A stretch of DNA of 6,282 bases from UBA1181 sp963619325 (lineage in GTDB: Bacteria > Bacteroidota > Bacteroidia > Bacteroidales > Paludibacteraceae), in assembly GCA_963619325.1 (NCBI GenBank), contig CAVEVQ010000049.1:1-6282 (forward strand). The letters are read 5' to 3'. A program made the position numbers and the translations under genes. Below, piece after piece: positions 1 through 5,033 of this stretch (position 1 is the first letter of the stretch; every line of letters begins with the position of its first letter). Below the pieces are notes generated by a model, which saw nothing but the letters and a program-made list of their open reading frames with translations, ran no database searches and was not told the origin of the DNA.

Positions 1-669
1 TGGATGCCATATTGCGAGTGGGACATCAAGTACCCTACAATGGAAGCCAACAAGGAGATTGATGTGCTGACAGTGGCACACCACAAGAAAATCCTTGACT
101 ACATCAAGCAGAACTTCACGTTCCGCAACCTTGGCATTTACATAAGTCTGACCACAGGTTTACGCATCGGGGAAATATGTGGTTTGAAATGGACTGACGT
201 GGATGCAGACAAGGGGACGATAACAGTCAACCGTACCATTGAGCGCATCTATATCGTTGACGGCGAAACCAAGCACACGGAGTTGGTTGTCAACACGCCT
301 AAGACAAAGAACTCCTGCCGGGAGATACCGATGAGTAAGGAACTGTTGGCAATGGTGAAGCCCTTGAAAAAGGTGGTCAATGCCGATTACTATGTACTGA
401 CGAACGAGGATAAGCCAACCGAGCCACGCACTTACCGCAACTACTATCACAAATTGATGGCGAAGCTCGACATTCCACGCTTGAAGTACCACGGATTGCG
501 CCATAGTTTCGCCACACGTTGCATAGAAAGCAACTGCGACTACAAGACGGTGAGCGTGCTCCTCGGTCATGCCAATATCACCACCACCCTCAACCTCTAT
601 GTGCATCCGAATATGGAACAGAAGAAACGCTGCATCACCAAGATGTTAAAGTCGTTGGGCAAATTTTAA
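1..669 (+). CDS. Tyrosine recombinase/integrase, 5'-partial (catalytic domain)
   Basis: This is the catalytic domain of a phage-integrase/XerD-type site-specific recombinase, which cuts and rejoins DNA at att sites through a tyrosine-DNA intermediate. The frame is open to base 1. The N-terminal arm-binding and core-binding domains expected in a full-length enzyme of about 350-420 residues are missing, so the gene is cut by the window edge, and the ATG at 4 is probably internal. Counting from that Met, the catalytic set is complete: Arg54 in TTGLRIGEICGLKW, a Lys in the beta-hairpin PKTKNSCREIP (100 or 102), His163 and Arg166 in HGLRHSFATR, His189 in LLGHANITTTLNLY, and nucleophile Tyr199. It therefore looks active if the rest is intact. 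It ends at TAA, directly before a repeat-rich gene-free stretch, as is usual for an integrase at the end of an integrated element. The element type cannot be named from this part alone. Confidence 0.93.
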   Translation, partial: WMPYCEWDIKYPTMEANKEIDVLTVAHHKKILDYIKQNFTFRNLGIYISLTTGLRIGEICGLKWTDVDADKGTITVNRTIERIYIVDGETKHTELVVNTPKTKNSCREIPMSKELLAMVKPLKKVVNADYYVLTNEDKPTEPRTYRNYYHKLMAKLDIPRLKYHGLRHSFATRCIESNCDYKTVSVLLGHANITTTLNLYVHPNMEQKKRCITKMLKSLGKF

Positions 670-693
670 CAGGTATTTTGCCGCCTTGCCGAC

Positions 694-855
694 CATTTCG
701 GGCAAAACGCTTGCACGATGCGCTTGTACAAGGGAAAGGCAGAAAAGCAGGCTGCAAATGAGAGAAATAGGGAAATCCCCTCGTCATTTCGGGGACAAAA
801 CCCTACCTTTGCAACCGAAACAAAGAAATGCCAAACAGGACATTTCGAGCAAAAG
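694..855 (+). repeat. Three imperfect direct repeats, CATTTCGRGCAAAA-like
   Basis: CATTTCGGGCAAAAC lies at 694-708, CATTTCGGGGACAAAAC (two extra bases) at 785-801 and CATTTCGAGCAAAAG at 841-855. Related sequence also occurs inverted: GTTTTGTCCC at 880-889 and GTTTTGCGC at 896-904. Repeated short motifs beside an integrase gene are what arm-type integrase binding sites look like in tyrosine-recombinase elements. That role is inferred; the repeats themselves are plain to see. Confidence 0.55.
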
Positions 856-889
856 AGTTCTTGCCTTTATTTTTCTATGGTTTTGTCCC
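792..889. repeat. Inverted repeat pair (14-bp arms, 13/14 matching)
   Basis: GGGACAAAACCCTA at 792-805 matches the reverse complement of TATGGTTTTGTCCC at 876-889 at 13 of 14 positions, including an uninterrupted 11 bp (792-802 with 879-889). The arms are 70 bases apart, too far for a simple terminator. They fit paired protein-binding sites at an element end, or a large stem. The left arm overlaps one of the CATTTCGRGCAAAA repeats. Confidence 0.55.
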
Positions 890-917
890 TTGTCGGTTTT
901 GCGCCACGAGACAAGAA

Positions 918-940
918 ATTGTAAGTCTCTGATTTACAAT
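918..940. repeat. Perfect palindrome ATTGTAA-N9-TTACAAT, candidate recombination core
   Basis: Seven-base arms (918-924 and 934-940) are perfect inverted repeats around the 9-base centre GTCTCTGAT. A second, overlapping inverted repeat pairs TCTCT (926-930) with AGAGA (945-949). A short inverted pair around a 6-9 base centre is the typical architecture of a tyrosine recombinase core site. The palindrome lies about 250 bases past the integrase stop, just before the A/T content rises. It could instead be a repressor operator. No T-tract follows, so it is not an intrinsic terminator. Confidence 0.4.
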
Positions 941-1040
941 GCGTAGAGAGTTGATGCAAGGGCAATAATTTAGCAAACACCAGTAATCACCAAAAGGGGC
1001 GTTAGGATACAAAAGATAATTTTTAAAACAATGTAAAAGT

Positions 1041-1508
1041 ATGAGTGTTGCAATTGAAAGTGTAGGAAAAGTGAATTTTAAGCACGAGGAAAAAATCCAG
1101 ATCCGCTTCAACGACATAGATGTCTTGGGCCATGTTAACAATGCAGTGCAGCTGAATTACTATGATTATGGAAAAATGAAATATTTTGAGACGATGAAGC
1201 ATGGTCTTATCAATTGGCACGAGGCCGAGTTGGTAATCGTCAACCTCAACATTAATTTCTTCGTCCCTATATTCATGGGGGATGACATACGTGTGCGCAC
1301 TAAAATCTATGAGATTGGCCGTAAGAGTGTGAAACTAATCCAAGTGTTGTATGATGAGAAAACAAAGCAGATAAAATCAATGTGCGATGCTGTAATGTGT
1401 GGCTTCGATGTGCGTACCAACACGTCCACGTTGATTTCTGAGGAATGGAGACGCTTAATCACAGGCTTCGAGGGAGATGTCATTCAGAAACAGTCTGAAA
1501 ACAAGTAG
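1041..1508 (+). CDS. Acyl-CoA thioesterase, hotdog fold (4HBT/YbgC/FadM-like)
   Basis: This is a 155-residue single-domain hotdog protein that probably hydrolyses an acyl-CoA or acyl-ACP thioester in the cytoplasm; the substrate cannot be read from the sequence. The family signature is near the N terminus: IRFNDIDVLGHVNNAVQLNY (residues 21-40), with Asp27 at the position of the catalytic Asp of 4-hydroxybenzoyl-CoA thioesterase and GHVNN at the start of the central helix. A conserved-type beta-strand segment follows at about 65-80 (VNLNINFFVPIFMGDD), then the strand stretch VKLIQVLYDEKT. Length is normal for the family. The ATG at 1041 lies in an A-rich leader without a Shine-Dalgarno sequence, as is usual in Bacteroidota. 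The gene stands alone, with a weak terminator and a new promoter immediately downstream. It is probably the first chromosomal gene beyond the integrase element. Confidence 0.9.
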   Translation: MSVAIESVGKVNFKHEEKIQIRFNDIDVLGHVNNAVQLNYYDYGKMKYFETMKHGLINWHEAELVIVNLNINFFVPIFMGDDIRVRTKIYEIGRKSVKLIQVLYDEKTKQIKSMCDAVMCGFDVRTNTSTLISEEWRRLITGFEGDVIQKQSENK

Positions 1509-1519
1509 GCCACTACTGT

Positions 1520-1547
1520 GTTTACTTCCGAAGAGTTAACTTTTTTT
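1520..1547 (+). terminator. Weak intrinsic terminator after thioesterase gene
   Basis: GTTTACT (1520-1526) pairs with AGTTAAC (1534-1540) at six of seven positions around a 7-base loop, followed immediately by seven T (1541-1547). The stem is short and A/T-rich, so strength is doubtful, but it sits between the thioesterase stop and the next promoter. Confidence 0.4.
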
Positions 1548-1559
1548 GTGATAATAAAA

Positions 1560-1590
1560 TTTGACGACTGAAAGGGAGGTTTTAACTTTG
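1560..1590 (+). promoter_or_regulatory. Bacteroidota-type promoter (-33 TTTG, -7 TAACTTTG)
   Basis: TTTG at 1560-1563 and TAACTTTG at 1583-1590 match the Bacteroides consensus TTTG / TAnnTTTG exactly, with a 19-base spacer. Transcription would begin near 1596-1598, giving a leader of about a dozen bases before the ATG at 1609. This rules out the in-frame TTG at 1561 as the start codon, because it lies inside the -33 element. Confidence 0.8.
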
Positions 1591-1608
1591 TCTCCCTACA
1601 AAGATATA

Positions 1609-1944
1609 ATGAGGCGTATCCTATTGATATTGTTTATTTTGCATCTCTTCGACACGAGTCTGAGGTCGCAGTCTGCGAGTTGTGACGACGACTTGCCTTC
1701 GGTTGTTGCGCCAGAAAAGACGAAGAGAAATGCGAAAGATACGTTGGATGTTTACTACATTAATGGAATACTATATATATCCAATGCCTATGAGGGGGCG
1801 AGGATAGAGGTCAAAAACGTGTTAGGAGCGAAGCTGCTTGTGGCCACGATGAAATCAAAGGACGGTCATATCGTTGCCTCCTTAAAACGAGGTGTCTACA
1901 TTGTCGCAGTTGATGGCCATTTGCAAAGAATTGTAGTTAGATGA
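1609..1944 (+). CDS. Small exported protein resembling a type IX secretion C-terminal domain
   Basis: The protein has 111 residues from the ATG at 1609. Residues 1-20 form a signal peptide (MRRILLILFILHLF...), followed by a polar linker (21-45) rich in Asp, Lys and Pro. Residues about 46-111 follow the beta-strand pattern of the type A C-terminal sorting domain of T9SS cargo: an INGILYISN strand, an IEVKNVLGAKLL strand with the central Gly, and the closing RGVYIVAVDGHLQRIVVR. In cargo proteins this domain sits behind a large catalytic domain; here it is almost the entire protein. Whether it is sorted by T9SS or is just a small periplasmic beta-sandwich is open. Cys25 is followed by three Asp, but there is no proper lipobox, so a lipoprotein is unlikely. 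The stop overlaps the next ATG (ATGA), so the two genes are probably translationally coupled. A longer frame from TTG at 1561 is rejected because of the promoter. Confidence 0.75.
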   Translation: MRRILLILFILHLFDTSLRSQSASCDDDLPSVVAPEKTKRNAKDTLDVYYINGILYISNAYEGARIEVKNVLGAKLLVATMKSKDGHIVASLKRGVYIVAVDGHLQRIVVR

Positions 1945-3179
1945 GAAAAGTGAGAAAAAAATATCTGTTGAAAAAAATTCTGCTGCTTGTTGTTTGCTTG
2001 CTTGCTCAGTTGGTTTCTGTTGAGGCTTTAGCCACGAAGGTATATTTGCTGACGATGTCTCCATCACAACAGCAAGTTTACACGATGTGGGGGCATACCG
2101 CTCTACGTGTGCATAGCGATTCCGTGGATAAGGTGTATAATTATGGGGTTTTTTTGTTCGGCGACGACTTCCTTTACAAATTTGTAAAAGGGGAGACTGA
2201 TTATTGGCTGGACACGGGGACGATTATGGAGACCAACTACGAGGCAATGTATAAGAATGTCTACCTCTACCAGCAGACGTTAGACTTGTCGGAAGAGGAG
2301 GCTCAAGCCCTCTATCTTGCGTTAGAGGAGAACCTTAAACCTGAAAATAGGGTATATCGCTATAATTTCTTTTACGACAACTGTGCCACTCGCGCTCGAA
2401 ACATCGTTGAGAAAGTCATAGGAGAAATACGCTACCCGAAAATCAACAATAAGTTGACCTACCGCGATGAAATCTATAAACTGACGAAATCGTCGCCTTG
2501 GATTACTTTCGGTATCGACCTTTGCTTGGGTGTGCCTACCGATGAACGTATTCCTGACTATGACCTTATGTTCCTTCCGATGGAACTACACCGAGCCTAT
2601 GGCGGAGCAGAACGAAAGGTGGACGGGCAATGGAAACCGTTGGTACGGAAAGAGATAACCATTGTGCAACCTGTACATAAAAAGGGAACGTTGGAACGTC
2701 ATTATTTCACTCCGTTGCTCTGCTTCACTGTCTTGTTTCTTGCGTTCTCCGTATGGACGATAGTGCGTGTGAAGAGGCAGAAGCTGCAAGGGAAGAGTAA
2801 TTCTGTGGCGGAATATGTTTTAGATGATGTGCTTTTCATAGTGTATGGTCTGCTGGGAGTGGTGTTGGCTTTTCTGGCGTTTGTGTCTATCCACCCATGC
2901 ACGCATCCCAACTTGAATCTGTTGTGGAGCAATCCACTGCAGTTGTTGTTCCCTATATTGATTTGTTGGAAAAGACTCACGAAAATGTTCTGTGTAATGC
3001 TCGCGGTGAATGCCGCGGCGTGTATAGTGGCTGTTCTCGGTTATTGGGTTTTCCCACAGACGATGAATGTTGCGACACTTCCGCTGTCGGCGTTGATGGC
3101 TATGCGAAGTCTCTACTGGTTTTGGCAGCGTGGCGGTGTTGAAATCTTAGGAGTCAAGACATCAAAAAAAAATGTTTGA
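1941..3179 (+). CDS. Lnb_N/DUF4105 periplasmic-domain membrane protein
   Basis: This 412-residue protein begins with a basic stretch and a signal peptide or anchor (about 9-31). The DUF4105 (Lnb N-terminal periplasmic) domain follows: VYLLTMSPSQQQVYTMWGH at 34-52, LRVHSDS at 55-61, and YDNCATRAR at 145-153. From about 256 the chain is membrane-embedded, with helices near 256-275, 297-317, 333-343 (short), 349-371 and 377-395. The loop HPNLNLLWSNPLQLL (322-336) is a recognisable block of this Bacteroidota family. The biochemical role is not established. His52 followed by Cys148 in an NC motif recalls circularly permuted papain-fold (NlpC/P60-LRAT-like) proteins; that is my inference. The start overlaps the preceding stop by four bases, so this is the second gene of the operon driven from 1560-1590. 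No terminator follows. Confidence 0.88.
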   Translation: MRKVRKKYLLKKILLLVVCLLAQLVSVEALATKVYLLTMSPSQQQVYTMWGHTALRVHSDSVDKVYNYGVFLFGDDFLYKFVKGETDYWLDTGTIMETNYEAMYKNVYLYQQTLDLSEEEAQALYLALEENLKPENRVYRYNFFYDNCATRARNIVEKVIGEIRYPKINNKLTYRDEIYKLTKSSPWITFGIDLCLGVPTDERIPDYDLMFLPMELHRAYGGAERKVDGQWKPLVRKEITIVQPVHKKGTLERHYFTPLLCFTVLFLAFSVWTIVRVKRQKLQGKSNSVAEYVLDDVLFIVYGLLGVVLAFLAFVSIHPCTHPNLNLLWSNPLQLLFPILICWKRLTKMFCVMLAVNAAACIVAVLGYWVFPQTMNVATLPLSALMAMRSLYWFWQRGGVEILGVKTSKKNV

Positions 3180-3182
3180 AAA

Positions 3183-3214
3183 TTAGAAGACAAAAAGAAA
3201 AAAAATTAACTTTG
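3183..3214 (+). promoter_or_regulatory. Bacteroidota-type promoter for the mini-lipoprotein genes
   Basis: TAACTTTG at 3207-3214 is a perfect TAnnTTTG -7 element and is identical to the -7 element at 1583-1590. TTAG at 3183-3186 matches three of four bases of the -33 TTTG, with a 20-base spacer. Transcription would start near 3220, about 40 bases before the ATG at 3260. It may also drive gap, since no better promoter was found closer to it. Confidence 0.65.
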
Positions 3215-3259
3215 CTTCATGTAAGGAAAAGGTTAGTTAACAACTAAAATATATAAGTG

Positions 3260-3388
3260 ATGAAGGCTATTAAGATTATTATTGCGGCTGCGTTAATGTT
3301 ACTTGCTATGAGTGCGTGCAAGCAACAGTTGTGTCCTGGGTATGGAAATTTACATACTGAAGTGTTAGAATTGCAACAGAATGCTTAA
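3260..3388 (+). CDS. Tiny putative lipoprotein (42 aa)
   Basis: The ATG at 3260 opens a 42-codon frame beginning MKAIKIIIAAALMLLAMSAC: two lysines, a hydrophobic core and a lipobox-like MSAC with Cys20 as the acylation site. The mature part is only 23 residues (KQQLCPGYGNLHTEVLELQQ then NA). There is no acidic run right after the Cys, so no surface-export signal of the Bacteroidota type. A good promoter lies about 40 bases upstream and the leader is A/T-rich. Function unknown. I do not recognise a family, but the signal sequence and promoter make a real gene likely. The end overlaps the next small frame by eight bases. Confidence 0.65.
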   Translation: MKAIKIIIAAALMLLAMSACKQQLCPGYGNLHTEVLELQQNA

Positions 3389-3476
3389 TGTAGTGAAGTA
3401 TATTAAAGTAGTGATAGCCCTCGTTACGATGGCGGTCATAGTGGTTTCTTGCAAATCAGGCTGTGGCTGTTTCTAA
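3381..3476 (+). CDS. Second tiny putative lipoprotein (31 aa), overlapping the first
   Basis: The frame starts at ATG 3381 inside the last codons of the preceding gene (8-base overlap, different frame) and ends at TAA 3474-3476. It reads MLNVVKYIKVVIALVTMAVI followed by VVSCKSGCGCF: basic N-terminal region, hydrophobic core and lipobox VVSC with Cys24. The mature peptide would be just eight residues, three of them Cys. An in-frame GTG at 3393 would give a 27-residue form starting MKYIKVV, a more typical signal peptide, so the start is uncertain. Like its neighbour it is a short lipoprotein-like product of unknown function; the two may be cotranscribed and coupled. It could be a lysis-protein-like or small envelope peptide; nothing in the sequence decides. 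Confidence 0.5.
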   Translation: MLNVVKYIKVVIALVTMAVIVVSCKSGCGCF

Positions 3477-3532
3477 TGAGGTTTTGTCATTTAGAAGAAG
3501 AGAAGATTTGTTTAACATAAATATATAAAAAA

Positions 3533-4600
3533 ATGGTTAAAGTTGCTATTAATGGTTTCGGACGTATTGGACGTCTTGCATTCCGTCAGATGTTTGAGGC
3601 AGATGGTTACGAAGTAGTTGCTATCAACGACTTGACTAGCCCTAAGATGTTGGCTCACCTCTTGAAATACGATACTGCTCAAGGTGGTTTCGCTGGCAAG
3701 TTCGGTGAAGGAAAGCACTCTGTATCTTACAAAGACGCTGTTTTGGCTGAGGATGGTAAAACTGTTACTGTTCCTGGTTCAATCACAGTTGACGGAAAAG
3801 AAATCACTATCTACGCAAAACCAAACGCTGCTGAACTCCCTTGGGGTCAACTTGGTGTTGATGTAGTTCTCGAGTGTACTGGATTCTACACTTCTAAGGC
3901 TAAGGCTGAGGCTCACATCCAAGCTGGTGCTAAGAAAGTTGTTATCTCTGCTCCTGCAGGAAACGACCTTCCTACTATCGTTTACAACGTAAACCACAAG
4001 ACTTTGAAGAAGGGCGACAACGTAATCTCTGCTGCTTCTTGTACTACTAACTGTTTGGCTCCAATGGCTGACGCTTTGAACAAGTACGCTGCTATCCAAT
4101 CAGGTATCATGTCTACTATCCACGCTTACACTGGAGACCAAATGATTCTCGATGGTCCTCAACGTAAGGGTGACCTCCGTCGTTCTCGTGCGGGTGCTCA
4201 GAACATCGTTCCTAACTCAACTGGTGCTGCTAAGGCTATCGGTTTGGTTATCCCTGAATTGAACGGTAAGTTGATCGGTTCTGCTCAACGTGTTCCAACT
4301 CCAACAGGTTCAACTACTATCTTGGTTGCTGTTGTTAAGGGTAAGGACGTGACTAAGGAAGGTATCAACGCTGCTATGAAGGCTGCTGCTACTGAGTCTT
4401 TCGGTTACAACGAAGACGAAATCGTTTCTTCTGATGTTATCGGAATGAAGTTCGGTTCTTTGTTCGACGCTACTCAAACAATGGTTTCTAAGATCGACGA
4501 CGATACTTACCAAGTACAAGTTGTTTCATGGTATGACAATGAGAACTCTTACACTTCTCAGATGGTAAGAACTATCAAATACTTCGCAGAGAACATCTAA
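3533..4600 (+). CDS. gap: Glyceraldehyde-3-phosphate dehydrogenase, class I (NAD-dependent)
   Basis: This enzyme oxidises glyceraldehyde 3-phosphate with phosphate and NAD to 1,3-bisphosphoglycerate, the central redox step of glycolysis, in the cytoplasm as a homotetramer. The Rossmann motif INGFGRIG is at 6-13, and Asp33 after the second strand favours NAD. The catalytic segment SAASCTTNCLAP holds Cys170, and His197 lies in TIHAYTGDQ. The substrate-binding PNSTGAAKA and the C-terminal SWYDNENSYTSQMVRT are present. At 355 residues it is about 20 longer than usual; the extra length lies at about 56-90 (KFGEGKHSVSYKD onward), in the NAD domain. Many segments read like Firmicutes GAPDH. Codon use is strongly biased (GCT, GGT, CGT, GTT), as in a highly expressed gene. 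The start follows an A-rich leader with no Shine-Dalgarno. No perfect promoter lies directly upstream; a strong terminator follows. Confidence 0.98.
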   Translation: MVKVAINGFGRIGRLAFRQMFEADGYEVVAINDLTSPKMLAHLLKYDTAQGGFAGKFGEGKHSVSYKDAVLAEDGKTVTVPGSITVDGKEITIYAKPNAAELPWGQLGVDVVLECTGFYTSKAKAEAHIQAGAKKVVISAPAGNDLPTIVYNVNHKTLKKGDNVISAASCTTNCLAPMADALNKYAAIQSGIMSTIHAYTGDQMILDGPQRKGDLRRSRAGAQNIVPNSTGAAKAIGLVIPELNGKLIGSAQRVPTPTGSTTILVAVVKGKDVTKEGINAAMKAAATESFGYNEDEIVSSDVIGMKFGSLFDATQTMVSKIDDDTYQVQVVSWYDNENSYTSQMVRTIKYFAENI

Positions 4601-4625
4601 TCTTTTGCGTATAAGGCAAGAAAAG

Positions 4626-4655
4626 TCCCGAAGGTTCTCCTTCGGGATTTTTTTT
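4626..4655 (+). terminator. Strong intrinsic terminator of gap
   Basis: TCCCGAAGG (4626-4634) and CCTTCGGGA (4639-4647) form a perfect 9-bp stem with a TTCT loop, followed by eight T (4648-4655). A-rich sequence just upstream can pair with the T-tract, so it may also work in reverse. It starts about 25 bases after the gap stop. Confidence 0.95.
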
Positions 4656-4713
4656 GTGCGTACATAAGCGTGAATATCCATTGGGTTGGCTGAACATAAA
4701 AAAGGTGTATGTA

Positions 4714-4735
4714 GTATAATTATTGCAGATTATAC
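4714..4735. promoter_or_regulatory. Palindrome GTATAAT-N8-ATTATAC, candidate operator
   Basis: Perfect 7-base arms (4714-4720 and 4729-4735) flank the 8-base spacer TATTGCAG, about 75 bases before the first gene of the three-gene cassette. With two added bases the symmetry extends to TAGTATAAT / ATTATACACTA. The position fits an operator for autoregulation of a toxin-antitoxin-like operon. A recombination site is the alternative. No TAnnTTTG promoter with correct spacing could be found between 4656 and 4808. Confidence 0.4.
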
Positions 4736-4795
4736 ACTATTGTGCTTAAAATTCTTTATTTTCGTATCAAGATGTATGCGCGGCAGAGCCACAAA

Positions 4796-4802
4796 AAGGA
4801 GA
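4796..4802 (+). promoter_or_regulatory. Strong Shine-Dalgarno (AAGGAGA)
   Basis: AAGGAGA lies seven bases before the ATG at 4809 and sets that start. The upstream chromosomal genes in this window lack such a site, so it stands out and may reflect a different origin of the cassette. Confidence 0.7.
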
Positions 4803-4808
4803 TAAACG

Positions 4809-5033
4809 ATGAGCAAACAAGAAAAAGACATAGCCCTCTTCGTAGCATTCTGCATAGAAGAATATGGAGCGGCAAAAGGGATGACAGGGGTAGAAGTGCT
4901 CGACCTGTTCTCCAAGTATGGTGTGGTAGCCTATCTCAGTGAATGCTTCGGCGTGCTTCACACGCAAGGCCGCCAATGGCTGATAGAAGAAATAGACGAG
5001 TTTATCGACATCAGAAAAAAGAAAGAACAATGA
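4809..5033 (+). CDS. DUF3791-like small protein (candidate antitoxin/partner)
   Basis: This 74-residue helical protein of the DUF3791 type is recognised by CIEEYGAAKG at 15-24, VLDLFSKYGVVAYL at 30-43, the LHTQG block at 50-54 and IEEIDEFIDIRKKK at 59-72. The family is uncharacterised. Its members commonly sit directly before a DUF3990 gene, as here. The start has a strong Shine-Dalgarno. The stop overlaps the next ATG in ATGA, which implies translational coupling and matched production of both products. I infer an antitoxin or accessory role because it is small, comes first and precedes a probable ADP-ribosyltransferase. There is no DNA-binding motif that I can name. Confidence 0.8.
   Translation: MSKQEKDIALFVAFCIEEYGAAKGMTGVEVLDLFSKYGVVAYLSECFGVLHTQGRQWLIEEIDEFIDIRKKKEQ

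Larger units (their letters stand above)
670..1040. other. Gene-free, repeat-rich stretch between integrase and thioesterase
   Basis: I see no convincing gene here in either strand; the short open frames have no family resemblance, start context or bias. The stretch holds imperfect direct repeats (694-708, 785-801, 841-855), an inverted repeat pair (792-805 and 876-889) and a compact palindrome (918-940). Up to about 950 the base composition is close to that of the integrase. From about 960 to the thioesterase start it becomes A/T-rich, like the chromosomal intergenic regions further on. I infer that the boundary of the integrase-bearing element lies in this stretch, most likely between about 800 and 955. 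No clear promoter for the thioesterase gene was found. Confidence 0.6.

Noticed and set aside
160..606. Open frame of 148 codons on the minus strand
   Set aside because: It lies wholly inside the integrase gene on the opposite strand; its translation has no family resemblance and the sense strand carries all catalytic motifs.
676..707. Inverted repeat TTTTGCC / GGCAAAA as an integrase terminator
   Set aside because: The 7-bp arms are 18 bases apart with no T-tract after the right arm, so an intrinsic terminator is not supported.
686..946. Short plus-strand frames after the integrase
   Set aside because: Low-complexity, Lys/Arg/Gln-rich translations without start context; they coincide with the repeat motifs and overlap each other in several frames.
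875..1220. Minus-strand frames across the thioesterase start
   Set aside because: They are shadows of the thioesterase gene; no promoter or plausible product.
3483..3510. Promoter for gap: TTTG with AAGATTTG
   Set aside because: The -7 element has a mismatch at its first base and the spacer is only 16 bases instead of 19-21, so it was not listed as a feature.
3779..4099. Minus-strand frame within gap
   Set aside because: It is a Ser-rich shadow caused by the biased codon use of gap.
4686..4720. Sigma70-like promoter TTGGCT / TATAAT before the cassette
   Set aside because: The spacer is 23 bases, too long, and Bacteroidota use a different consensus. The TATAAT belongs to the palindrome.
4943..5029. 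N-terminal extension of the DUF3990 gene
   Set aside because: It would run through the DUF3791-like gene in another frame; the ATG at 5030 in the ATGA overlap gives the family's normal start just before FHGS.
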